Source: Tubulanus polymorphus (lineage: Eukaryota; Nemertea; Palaeonemertea; Tubulaniformes; Tubulanidae). Taken from it: a stretch of DNA of 64,000 nucleotides. Position numbers and translations under genes: made by a program. Within the stretch, counting starts at the first letter, position 1, and each line of letters starts with the position of its first letter. The notes below the pieces were generated by a model. That model saw only the letters and a list, made by a program, of their open reading frames with translations, was not told the origin of the DNA and made no database searches. This document shows, in pieces, positions 12,778 to 23,506 of the stretch. The stretch lies in NCBI RefSeq assembly GCF_964204645.1, contig NC_134026.1, forward strand, positions 7,192,001 through 7,256,000, read 5' to 3'.

Positions 12778-14363
12778 TTAATGTGGTAAGCACAGACACA
12801 TGTTAGCTAGCGGTGGTTGCCAGATGACGCCTTCATGTTTTAATGTAAACTGTTTAAACGTCATGTTGTCCATTTTTTCACCGGTAGCTGATTTACATTC
12901 TATATACATTCCTAATTCATTCCTCGGTGCTCGACTTATACTACGAGACCAATCGGGATCCTCTATGTTCAACATCTCGCGGATACTTTTTGCGATCAAC
13001 TGAAAATAAAGCAGCCATTGAGTTAGAACTACTAAATCTCTCCACAGTTCTACTAGAGTACCAGTACTCTAGTACTGGTACTCTAGAAGACCCAGTTCCA
13101 CAGATCTGGACCAAGTTCACGGTTATCATTTCCCAACTCTGCAATCAAATCTAGGAACTTGATCCAGGTCCATAAGTCTCTTAATTAATTCATTATCATG
13201 CGCCTTATGGCATTAAACCAACTCAAACAAATACATAGGGAAGTGATTATTTAGCCGACTTCTGAACGCTATTTTGCCGGATCCATATATTATGTATCAA
13301 TAAAATCATTTTATTGGGTTTAGGGTTAGGGTCTTGATGGGGTTAGTGTCGAGAGGGTGAGAAGAGTGTCCAGAGGGTTCCGTTTCACAACTAGGGATAG
13401 GGTTGGGTAAGGTGAGGCTATATGTAGTTAAAACATTCGGGTGGTTTTCAGCGAGCTCTGTGGTCTGAATGGGGAGACGCTGCGCTAGTAGTTTACTGGC
13501 CCGGGTTCGAGCCTCGCTCTATCCGCTCTATTTTCTCAACTTCTGTTCTCCACCCTTCCTTCGAATTTTCCGAAGTCGCACACATACGCATGCGCGGAGT
13601 AAACCAGCCAATTAGAGACGATATCCGGCAAAATAGCGTTCAGAAGGTAAAATAACTACTGCCAATAATAAAGCATAAGCGGATCTTGAACCCTTATTTT
13701 GTTTGTTTGTTTGTTTTTGCTTTATGTCATTTCGATCATGCTTGGTTTCCAAAGACTGAGCCCTATTCACTTTGAAGTATTGCCCGTACGCTCTCATATT
13801 GAGACAGCTGGCTGAAATAATGTGGAGGGAACAAGCAGTTTTAACACCAGTTAATCTTCTTAGGGCGAACCTTTGACTGGAACAGCAGCTAAGCTATGTG
13901 GTAGAACAAGAAGACATGGAGAAACTGAACTCATGAATTTTACCTTTATGTGGTCAAAGTCTGTTATTCCTAATCTGGGTAGAGCCGAGGCATCAACTTT
14001 AATCAATTTTCTCCCATTTACCATATTTGTTAAGAAACAATTCTGAAATACAGAAGTGATAAAGAAATTAGCCTAAATAATTACTATTATCAAGAAGAGC
14101 ATTACACCAAAAGAAAACAGATGGATACTGGATGATCTGAGCTACAGTTCATCCCAAATATGAACTACCCCCCCCCCCCCCAAAAAAAAAAACTGCCTGC
14201 GCTGCACACCGGCACATCGGCGTCACTGACACTGGCGTATACTCACTCTATAACACGGGAACCCTAATTGTTCTATCCAATCAGCAACATCATTTTCAGA
14301 CCAATATAAACAACTGGGAACTCTGTCATCTTTCAGATCATCGATTGTCGAACTACGGGACAT
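12778..14363 (-). CDS. SAM-domain protein, SAMD15-like, 3 exons
   Basis: Exons (minus strand): 14247-14363, 13944-14042, 12778-12999, each joined in phase 0, giving 145 residues. Residues about 19-85 form a sterile alpha motif: WSENDVADWIEQLGF, then the NCFLTNMVNG helix, LPRLGI, and DHIKLIAKSIREML. SAM domains mediate protein-protein oligomerisation. The order of motifs and the LGITDFDHIK segment resemble SAMD15. The C-terminal 60 residues (ELGMYIECKSATGE and a WQPP motif) are not a domain I can name. AATAAA on this strand is 284 bases past the stop. Intron 2 holds a large inverted-repeat element and a perfect palindrome. The SAM assignment is strong and the orthology tentative. Confidence 0.8.
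13053..13086. repeat. Perfect 34-bp palindrome
   Basis: Two 16-base arms, CTAGAGTACCAGTACT and its exact reverse complement, separated only by CT. It lies in intron 2 of the SAM gene, about 55 bases upstream of the exon 3 acceptor as read on the minus strand. Confidence 0.9.
13259..13646. mobile_element. 388-bp inverted-repeat element with tRNA-like insert
   Basis: Positions 13,259-13,282 and 13,623-13,646 are perfect 24-base inverted repeats (outer sequence CTTCTGAACG). Inside are a telomere-like stretch TTTAGGGTTAGGG near 13,319 and, at about 13,452-13,525, a stretch with RNA polymerase III type boxes (GTGGTCTGAATGG and GGTTCGAGCC). I could not fold the latter into a proper cloverleaf, so it is at most tRNA-derived. 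The sequence just outside the repeats also partly matches (TTATTT). No transposase is encoded. Confidence 0.7.
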
Positions 14364-15439
14364 ATTCGCGATTCAAAAACTGTCGTGAAAGTTTTTGACT
14401 TAAACCCGGAAGCAGAAATTTGTTTACATCCGTAGCCAAGCAGGTGCGAGAGACCGTTCGGACACCGATACGGCTTGTGGCGGCAGCACTCTACAGTCCC
14501 CTAGCGGAATCTCTATGAACTAATGTAACTTGCGGGCTGGTGCGAAATCACACTCCTATCAGTTGTAGATTAATGTAAAAACGATAATCTGTAAATCCAG
14601 TGTCTATGATGTTATTTTGAGGCTGGGAGTTTCTGTCTTATCCAATCCACTACGCACGATCATAGCCCAATTGTAAACCTCGAGGATAGGATAAACAGAC
14701 ACTGGCATTCTCGAATGAGATAAATTATAGATACTGGATTAACAGATTATCCTTTTACACTACCTACTACAAGCCCCGTGATCGAAATGGCTGTATTTGA
14801 CTAATTTCCAAAAAGAGGATTTTAAAACCACACACTAAAAGATGGAAAACTTTCAGATATTTTTACATCAATTTATTATGTACTATTCCTTACTAATGTA
14901 TATAGTCGATACAAATTTAAGCCCTTGAATTGACACTGATAAAGTAAAAAGATGCAATCATACAACTATTATTCAATCAATTAAATAAACAATTTACCCT
15001 CATGTTTTCGCTGTTGCGGATGTAGCCATTTAATTTATACATAACTATCATTCCATTAGAATATTGACACACACCTGATCGAATGCCTTCCTGCATAACA
15101 ATTGTTTTCCTTGGTTATTATATATCTATTAGCACATATTGTTTATAATTTGATACGGCGCGCCACAAGGCACGTTTATAGCCTATGTAGGTATCAGATA
15201 CATGGGAACTGTGATCGACCTTGTACATGAAATCTTTTGAGATTGCCCTCATTTTATCGTCAGCAAAATTAAAAAATGCATTTCAGCTGCGGCATGCATC
15301 TAATATCGTATTTGTGAACATCGATGTGCCCTCTTTGGGATGCCTTTACAACATCCTTCGAAAAGCCCTTGTGTAATAGGGATGATAAATTTTGAACAGG
15401 CATTTTTCCTTAATTGAAATAAAGGTTAGTGTTATCAGT
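14364..15439. other. Intergenic region between SAM and TLR genes
   Basis: Apart from the MITE at 14,563-14,772, nothing coding is seen. The first hundred bases should include the promoter of the SAM gene, which reads leftwards. The rest is AT-rich and includes the TLR 3' flank. Confidence 0.4.
14563..14772. mobile_element. 210-bp inverted-repeat MITE
   Basis: The outer ~45 bases at each side are imperfect inverted copies: TTGTAG, then GATAATCTGT, AATCCAGT and TCTAT in matching order. The centre holds a second inner pair (CAGTGTCTATGATG and CAGACACTGG). No coding capacity. It lies between the SAM gene and the TLR 3' end. Confidence 0.7.
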
Positions 15440-18283
15440 TTAGCAGTCGGATAAGCGGCTCGATCGAAACATGTTAGCTGGTCGTATGAATTTTTTCTGT
15501 TTACCGATCAGGGTAAGACGGACTTTTTTCCAAAACGTGGAAATGCCTCTATCGTTTCGCGGGTATTTCATGTGGACAACATTTGAAATGATCGTCCGCA
15601 AGGATTCGGGCATGCGCGACACGGGTATATGATCGATATTCAGCACGAGTATGATGTTATTGCTCTCTTCGACGCACCGGTTTGCCGCCATGCTTATCAC
15701 AAATTCCGCCCATTCTTCGTCGATGAATGACTCAGTCAGCAAGAACACGACCCACCGAGACCCGTAAATTGCATCTATGTTGTTTTTTTGTATGTAGCCA
15801 CCGATTGTAAAGTCTCGAAACTCGATGCAAAACTTCGAAGCGAAATCTTTGGAATTTTCGATCTCGGGTATGAAATTCAAATAGACAAATTGAAGATCTT
15901 CCATACTATGACTCAGAAATCCGTCAAACGTAGAACTACAAAGATCTTCTGTCTTTCTTTGCAATAGTTTTGGTAGTAGCTTATTTATATTCACCATCCA
16001 CCAATAGAAAATTTCCCATCGCTTTTTGGCGACAATTCGTCCAATAACCATAATAATAGCAGCGACGCATAAAGTCGAAAGAGAAATGATTATGTCTTTG
16101 TGGTTGTCACATTCCATCCAAGATAACTGAAAGTTCACGATAGGAACTCCGGATAGTTTTCTTGGTGAATTACATACAAGTTTGAGCGTGGACCGATTTT
16201 GATTAAATTCTGATACTAAGTCGTAATAGAAATGTTTCTTATTTCTATGATTTTCTAAGTCTATAAGCCAATTTCGCATCGGCCTCAGTTGACAGTCGCA
16301 TGAGAAATCATTATCGTGAAGTCTTGCGTATCTTAATCTTTTTAAGTGCATGATTTGAGAAGGATCGAAGGTCTTTAAATGATTTGATACTAAATTCAAA
16401 GTGTGGAGGTTCATCAATGGCTTAAACAGACCTGGTTGAATCGATGACAACCTGTTATTCTTCAACACCAAAACCTTCAAATTAGGGATGATCTTAAATA
16501 GGTTTGCATCCAATTGTCTTATTCCATTTCTAGATAAATCGAGCAATTCTAGTGAAGGAACTCTACTAAGAATGCTATAAATAACACGACAAGGACAGTT
16601 GCCAATAATCGTCCCAGTAAGGTACAACGACTTCAGTTTATAAAATTTCCTTCCCCAAACGAGGCTTTCGCACGCGAATAAAAGCATTCGTTTCATAAGG
16701 TAGTCATTATATGGTCCTGTAAGACTGTTGATTGCGATATGAACTATAGAATTGGCCGGTAACAGATCGAATGTCTTCAGGCATAAGAAAACGTAAGGAC
16801 TTGTTATAGTAATCATTAGTAAACGCAACTCCCGTAAATTCCTTATGTCCTTTTTCAGATAAAAGTCTCGGTCACCGAAGCTACGACTATTAGCAAATGT
16901 ATTTTTGCTAATAACCAGGCATGGGGATTCATTATTAGGATCTCGCCCAATTTTCGCTTCAATAACACATGATATTCTCAATCCAATTAGTGTGTTGTTT
17001 TGGGGGAATGAAGTGCTCCTATCGAAGCATGTTAAACCAGGCGAATTCCCTGCCAAAAATAACCGTAGTTTTGGCTTGGTTATCATTGAATCAGTAAGAT
17101 TCAAATTCCTGATGTTGTTTTGCTGCAAATCTATATGACGCAGATTGCTGAGCGCGATGAATTGATGTTTTTTGAATTTCGTTCTGCAATAATTCATCTC
17201 AAGCGTTTTCAACTTTTTGAAACCATCGAAAAAGCCTATTTCTACTTCGGGTATTCGATTAAATCTGAGACTTAAATATATTAAATTCTGCGCGGGTAGA
17301 TATTTCGACATCGATGCGGTCAACGCGATAGTTGATTGCGGCGGCCACGCAGCCCGTAACGATAACACGCGAAGATAAACGCAATTTTGCATCGAATAAA
17401 ACAGATTGTAGATATCTTTGACAGTGTGCCTTGCAAAACACTGCATTCTTACGACAAACGTGCGATAAAAGTACAGAATAAAATCGTAAATTAGCCTATC
17501 CAGATACTTATTTTTCAGGAAAGCCTGTTTGTCAATAGACCGTACTGGATTACATGAAACATCGAGGAATATCAAATTCGGTAGATAATGAAGAGATTTC
17601 GGTCCAACCAGTGAATCCAACGCATTTTCCTTTATGTTTAACATCTTCAGTCTCGGCAATCGACGTAAAGGTTTTAAACTCTTTATCCTATTCTTCGATA
17701 AGTCAAGAATATTTATATAATTCTTCATTAACGGGAACTTCGTGAGTCCTTTATTCGCGCAGTTGGCGACGCCAAAATTCTGCCTGAAAATATATATATA
17801 TGCTAGGATGCTAATTTTTGCGCGACAAACATTATTTTCATCGATGCTCATATTTCCCAATATTACACGAATATAGGAGTTTGAACTAAGAACTTAAAAG
17901 AATTTCGTTAGCGAAAGACAACAGAATGAACTCAAAACTTACGGCCCAGTTTGAATGTAACAACGACACACTGACGGACAACCGTAGAAAAAACGTCTGA
18001 CGCCGCGTCGGTTAGGACGTCGCTTGTCGCCGACCATTTCTACTTCAGACCGCTGCAGCATCGCGCTACCGCCCAGTGAAAGGTATCTCTCATGATCAAA
18101 CGAGTTAATTTCTGAATTTGGAACTCTTTCGATTGTAGTAATTTTCGATGTCATGCCACAGTGGCCGGCGCACAAGATTGTAATAGCCAAAAGTATAAAT
18201 TCCATCATTTTCGGCAGTCCCTCACTGATCCACGTACTCATCGAACAGACGATCAAGTATTTGTGTAATGATGCATAAATCAA
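15440..18283 (-). CDS. Toll-like receptor, 2 exons
   Basis: Exon 1 is 17943-18283 and exon 2 is 15440-17783; the junction restores CC|G, giving 894 residues, or 869 if translation starts at the second methionine cluster (18,208), which sits directly before the hydrophobic signal peptide (MMEFILLAITILCAG) and is the likelier start. Order: signal peptide, LRRNT cysteines split across the intron (CPSVCRC then ANCANKG), about eleven recognisable leucine-rich repeats, LRRCT (CDCQLRPMRNWL...MECD), a transmembrane helix near 673-697, and a TIR domain near 733-865. Toll-like receptors sense microbial or self ligands and signal through MyD88-type adaptors. TIR box 1 is FDGFLSHS and the FW of box 3 is present. 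Box 2 reads RDFTIGG, so the usual BB-loop proline is isoleucine. One LRR block with a single LRRCT makes it the vertebrate-like, single-cysteine-cluster type. The gene is intact. Confidence 0.93.
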
Positions 18284-19412
18284 TAATGAAACTCGAAAAA
18301 ACTTCCGGATTATTTTTTGTCATCACGTCTTCTGCCAAAGGAAGCTGCGGCAAGTGATGTCAGAATGTGCGCGGTCGTGTTGTAAATGAACGACTGTCCG
18401 TAAGATGGCGCATTGACAGCCAATGTGTTTATCCCTCCAATAGTATATATATATATATATATGTATCGTAAATAGTTAATGTATATATTTTGTTACGTTT
18501 TCATTCTCTAAATTTTTTCATTTCAGTGCTGTTTTGTAAATATTTGTATATACATGTGTAATAGTTTTCCTCCATATGCCATGGAAATGGTTGGACGAGT
18601 GTACTTAAAATTGGAATTGATTACGGTACGCACTACTTCTCTCCGGACAAGATACATGTGCTACTTCTGATGAAACCGGCGTCACGGTATACATGCATAA
18701 TCATTGCCAACGATCAGGTTCGAGTCCGAAGGAAAATTCCTCATGAATAAATAAAGCAGATAAATCGATATACAAAAATATTTATTTACAAATGACACTC
18801 TTAAATAAACGAATGATTATTTGTGTACAAAATCTTCACGAAAGTACAGAAGAAAATGTATGCATTAATTTACAATTGAATTTGGGAAAATTAATTGAGT
18901 TATTGAAGATCCATCCAACCCCACCCCCGGCAGGGATATGAGCCTCAGGGCACCGAGACTCACCATAGTACAAAACCCTACCACACTACACAGGGTGCAC
19001 AGCTTGGGTGATGTCATTATTATCCAATCAGAAATCCTGTTTTGTTATAGGCCATTTTTTTTTCTTCATTTCTTCATATCTAGTTTATCTATGAATTACA
19101 GAGACTTGCGAGCAATCTGATTTTTCTTCTGCAGCAAACCTATGCGCACCCGGTCTAGTGTGGCAGGGGTTCATGCCGTGGCCGAGCCTAGCGTAGTTAA
19201 TTACCTAATCGTTGGTGGTAAGCTTTTATAATCTGACGAGTATGAAAATATCCAATTGTGAAGCTAAACCACAGACAGCTTACTGATTAAGTCTAGCGAT
19301 GCCATCAGGTTCGAATCCTTGCCGGAGAAGGGGGATGGACAAAAGCATGTATTACCGAGACATCAGAATGAGAGAGAGAGAGGGAAAAAAGTAAAGTGTT
19401 TTTACGAATAGA
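18284..19412. other. Region between TLR and ASF1
   Basis: Upstream of the leftward-reading TLR and downstream of ASF1. A TA microsatellite lies at about 18,440-18,463. GGAAAATTCC at 18,731-18,740 matches the NF-kB/Rel consensus, but it directly follows GGTTCGAGTCC, a tRNA-type B box, and may belong to a SINE. A related GGTTCGAATCC lies near 19,310. TTTATT near 18,782 could be the ASF1 poly(A) signal on the minus strand. A GA-rich run is at about 19,370-19,383. Confidence 0.4.
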
Positions 19413-22400
19413 TCATGAACATTCCATCATCATATTACTGTCCTCTTGATGCGGTTTCGAGAAACCTAACTCAGTTTTACCGACAGGCGGAGGAGGCATT
19501 GTACGTTGCTGTTGATCTGAACACATTTGATTTGAATCGGAGGCTGTAGATGTCGCCGGTGGTATGTTTTCCGTTTGTACGCTGTCGTCCCAATCGATTT
19601 TAAATCTCGTAACTCGCGGACAGGTCGCTAAAATATTGCGTTGCAGCTGAAAATATCAACAAATGCATCAATAAAACTAGTTCGGCCTTTTTATTTTCAA
19701 ATGTAGCAACGCAACAATAATACACTAGCAAAGCATCAATCACATGACATTTCATGCTGTGTTGCATATAAATAGTTCGACATTATATTTTGAAATATAA
19801 AAATACAAAAACAAGATCATAATGTCAATATTATTATAGATAATTGTTTTTCATTATATATTGATGTAAATTATCCATGAAATAAAATGATATGATACAA
19901 TGGAGAATAAGGTACGGGTTAACGTTGTTGTTTTCTATGCTCATGTTTCAAGGGACAGGGTATATCTATTACATATTATTCGAATTTTTCCGAATGAAAT
20001 TGTAAAAAACTATCAATAAACCATTGATCCCTTTTCATACAAGCAAAATGATTGTCTTAATGTATGTCGTAGACAGTTAAGTCATCTTTTGGATAAGTCG
20101 TCACATTAATGAAGTTGTCTCAATTTTTTAGTCTCAATTCGTATTTCCAATTTAATTTATTAAGTGTAAACAGTCACAGTTGCCCTTAAATCATCCAGTG
20201 TTGCTACTTTATCATGTAGCACTGGAGCTATCAGTCAGTCAGCCTTTAATGGCCAAAGGGCATTGAGAATGAAGCCGAGTTTAGGCTGGCTTATGTCGAC
20301 AAGCAACGCGACGCCTACCGACGCAACTGGGTTTATCCCCCATTAGCGGCAACTAGCATCGGTTCGACATAAGCCGGCTTGCGACGGCAACGCGACGCCT
20401 ACCGACTCGTCGCAAGCCGTATCCGGCTGGTTGCCCATGTCCTACTCCGGCCTACGGTAGGTGGGCAGTTGCTTTCGATCGCAGCCGACATAAGCTCATC
20501 TGCGACGCGACGGAACTGAGCGCAGGGGTTCCAGCCAATGAGAGACCACATATACATAGTACAAATTATCACCGCTAGTTAGCGTCATTCGTAATTAGTC
20601 ATAAACTTTCAAATTCAAGTAGTTCAAAACGTAAATCAAACCTTCAGCACGGCAGAGGACTGGACCGAAGATCTAGAAACGAAATTGGTAGATTTATGGT
20701 GTGAGCGACCATCTTTATAGATGTCGCTAGCACGTTGTATTCAAAACAGAATCAGAAAGATCAAAGTCTTAAAGAAATAGCTTTTCTAATAGAAATATAT
20801 TTCCAAATAATTCAAATTTATTCTCAAAGTGCTTATCACGTGACCATTTGAGCTGTGGCAGTTGCTAGTAATCGCAACCGACATAAGCAGGGAAGCAACT
20901 GGGAGGATCTCATATACCGCTAGTCGGCCTCAGTTGCTGCGAATCGGAGCCCAGTCGACATAAGCTGGGCTGCAGTCGACATAAGCCAGCCTTTTGAACC
21001 ACATTGCCTGCAGCTAATCAAGAACCGAGTCATTCCTGAATGCAGAGTGCAAATATCAGTGAAAATAACGGTAAAATAGGAAGAATCATGGCTACAATAT
21101 AACTTGCACATAGACAGCAGTTACTGGGTTAAAAAGTCTGATTTTAAATCTGATCTATGGAACAGGGGTCAGTTGCAGTCAAGGCTTAAATTTAAGACCA
21201 GTCTCAAGACCATATATCGGTTCTTTCCAATGCAAATACTTAAGACCAGTCTTTAAATTCTAGATCACTTCATTTTTGGGCTTAAGATTCCTCCATGCAA
21301 CTGGGGCCAGAATTTTTCAACAAAAAGATGAAGATGATTTTTATAACAAACCTTTTGAAAGTCTGGTTTATCGGGAGGATTCTCTTTCATTTCGGGATCA
21401 GCGTATTCGTTATTGACGTAATAACCGACTCTGATAAACTCTTTACCCCTGAACGAACACGTCAGTAGAATTACAGTGACACCTATAGCATCAGCTAGCG
21501 GTATTTTACTACTGTCAGGAGGCTGAGCCTGAAATATACAACATTATGATACAATTCAATTTCTAGATACTACATTCAGACAACTGACACCAGAATTACT
21601 TCCTAATTAATCGAACGCACCTGAAATACAAACATGTGCTTTCCACCTGGCACCGGACCAACTAAAACTGAATCTAAAACTTGATCAAAATCCTCACTTT
21701 CAGCACTGCCGACATAAATGATCTTCCATTCCAAATCTGCAATACACAAAAATGATTAATTCATGGAGTGAAAACCCTAAAGAAACCAACCACAGAATGA
21801 AATTAATTAGTTGTGATTTTAATTAGTGGCCGTAATTAGTTTATTTTTGGAAGACATAAGGAATAATCTTAATTAGTTCAATTAAAAATATATAATATAA
21901 TCTGTAAATCCATTCCATTATCATCTGAATATGTTCAGTCGCTGATTGACAATCAAAATTAAAATTGGCAAACTGTCTGTGGTTTAGCTTCAAGATCGGA
22001 TATTTTTCAGGCGCATTGGAAGCAATTTTTGATTGCTACGGCCAAATACTGATTTTGGACAGGTTCTAAATTATATCAGTTCTGTTCTGCTGAATATTGC
22101 CGCAGCGAATTTACTTAGTTTCTTCAAAACCGTGGTATTCAAAGAAAAAAAAATGTCATTCAGTAAATCATTACCGCGGCTTTTGCCGCAGCACTTCCCT
22201 CCAACGCCACTGTTTTTACCAATACTTTAGTGAAAAGATCATCCAATTATCACCAATGACGATTAGTAGGTAACTGAATCAATAAAAAAAATTGAATTGA
22301 ACTTCTATTTACAGATCACGTCTATTTATAGTGAGATTCATTGAGATAAAATGCCGACGAACCCTCCGGTAAATCTTCTAAACATTCGAATGTAATTTCG

Positions 22401-22471
22401 AACTGAAACGGATTTTTGAACGGCGATGGATTATCGAGTACGACAACATTAGTGATGTTAACTTTGGCCAT
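19413..22471 (-). CDS. ASF1: Histone chaperone ASF1, 4 exons
   Basis: Exons (minus strand): 22363-22471, 21621-21736, 21352-21528, 19413-19646, total 211 residues. ASF1 binds the H3-H4 dimer and passes it to CAF-1 or HIRA in replication-coupled and replication-independent nucleosome assembly in the nucleus. The conserved immunoglobulin-like core, residues 1-155, is easily recognised: [60 protein letters not shown] and [19 protein letters not shown]. The C-terminal tail (about 55 residues) is Ser/Gln-rich and variable, as usual for the family (human copies are about 202-204 residues). The exon 1 donor is GTTCGT, weaker than the others but required by phase. The last intron carries a 710-bp inverted-repeat element. 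The promoter contains E2F-like and CCAAT sites. Confidence 0.96.
20283..20992. mobile_element. 710-bp inverted-repeat element in ASF1 intron 3
   Basis: Ends in AGGCTGGCTTATGTCGAC and its exact inverse. TTT lies outside both ends and may be a 3-bp target duplication. CGACATAAGC or its inverse recurs at least six times inside, along with repeats of CGCGACGCCTACCGACGC, so the ends look multiplied into the interior. No open frame for a transposase. The family is not recognised. Confidence 0.75.
22008..22212. mobile_element. hAT-like MITE with 5-bp target duplication (copy 2)
   Basis: 205 bp, beginning CAGGCGCATTGGAAG and ending CCAACGCCACTG, with TTTTT directly outside both ends. The interior is clearly related to the copy at 9166-9350 (shared GCAATTTTTGATTGC and GATTTTGGACAGGTT). 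It lies in intron 1 of ASF1. Confidence 0.75.
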
Positions 22472-22492
22472 CCTCCATTCACCAGCCCTGTC

Positions 22493-22597
22493 ACTTCGCG
22501 TAATGGCGCGAAGTATAATAGAAGTATTCTTTCATTCCCATTGGTCAGTTTCTCATCCTCGCATCCCAGTGGTGGTGTTCAGCTCGTTTGTGATTGG
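22493..22597 (-). promoter_or_regulatory. ASF1 promoter: E2F-like palindrome and two CCAAT boxes
   Basis: ACTTCGCG at 22,493-22,500 and CGCGAAGT at 22,507-22,514 form an inverted pair with a 6-base spacer, each resembling half of an E2F site, 22 bases upstream of the ASF1 ATG. ATTGG at 22,540-22,544 and 22,593-22,597 are CCAAT boxes on the gene strand, 53 bases apart. E2F plus paired CCAAT boxes are typical of S-phase genes, which suits a replication histone chaperone. Function is inferred. Confidence 0.6.
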
Positions 22598-23506
22598 TCA
22601 ACTTATTTTACTCGCTTCCCTAAACATTCTGATTCTGCGAGCAATTATGATGTCGATTTGTCAAGATCCCTGTGTTGAATACAACGTTACTATTTCGAAC
22701 TATCTACTGGGGCCTAAATATATAATTTTGAATAATAATGATGTCCGAGGGGTGTCGATCTGACCGTTTTGATAATTGTATTGTTCTGCGGGTGGCTCCG
22801 TCCTTTCGGCTAATAGAAAGAAATGGCTCCGTCTTTCTCCACATACTTCCGGGTTGACGTCAAAAAGATAAAATATCTTACAAATTCAACTTTTCTACTG
22901 TTATTTGTGAGTATAAAAGCGAAAAATTATCCAGAATTAAATAGATTATATCACCTGAATCGATTAAGTGCTTTAAGTCTTGCTGTTATTGAATGCGAAA
23001 AAGCAAAAAACGGTCTAAAATCCTTCACAAACGCAAATACAAATGAAATTTATTGATCCGCTTCATCTATAAAATGTCATTCCCATCCGCTAAACTAACT
23101 AGGTGGTTGATATGTGATCAAAAAGACCAATTCAGGTGTCAGTCATGTGGGCAACCTGGGCTGTTTTTTATCAGGTATTTACTTCACCAACCAATGTGGT
23201 CCACCACAGGGACTTGACACAAAAGGATTTTGACCCCAGTATCCTAGGACTAGGTACTATAAAAAGACTTTTTATATATAGTACCTGGGATACTGGGGTC
23301 AAAATCTGTTTGTGTCAAGTCCCTGTGGTGTGGTCCATTGATGTCTTATTTGCTCATGCTCCCGCTTAATTCATTATTGTCCAGTACTTAATTCATTATA
23401 ACGAATTAAGTAAAAAATATTTAAAATATTTTATTAATTGATAAAATATTTGTTTAATCATTAATTATTTCAGATGAATGACGAGTGAAAATATTTCGTT
23501 GAAAAA
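22598..23506. other. Region between ASF1 and the coiled-coil gene
   Basis: No supported coding sequence. Contains the hairpin element at 23,201-23,332. TTATTTCAG ending at 23,473 is a good acceptor and may begin the exon that carries the VMAC-like ORF, implying an untranslated first exon somewhere upstream. Confidence 0.4.
23201..23332. mobile_element. 132-bp hairpin MITE, CACAGGGACTTG type
   Basis: Arms of about 45 bases: CACAGGGACTTGACACAA, GATTTTGACCCCAGTATCC and their inverses, with a short AT-rich centre containing GTACTATA and TATAGTAC. The terminal CACAGGGACTTG is shared with the hairpin at 36,969-37,028. Confidence 0.75.

Noticed and set aside
13452-13525. Genuine tRNA gene
   Set aside because: A and B boxes are recognisable and AGCGAG/CTCGCT could pair, but the T-arm then takes the wrong register and the acceptor does not close.
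22416-22763. 115-codon plus-strand frame over the ASF1 start
   Set aside because: It is antisense to ASF1 exon 1 and its promoter, with no family features.
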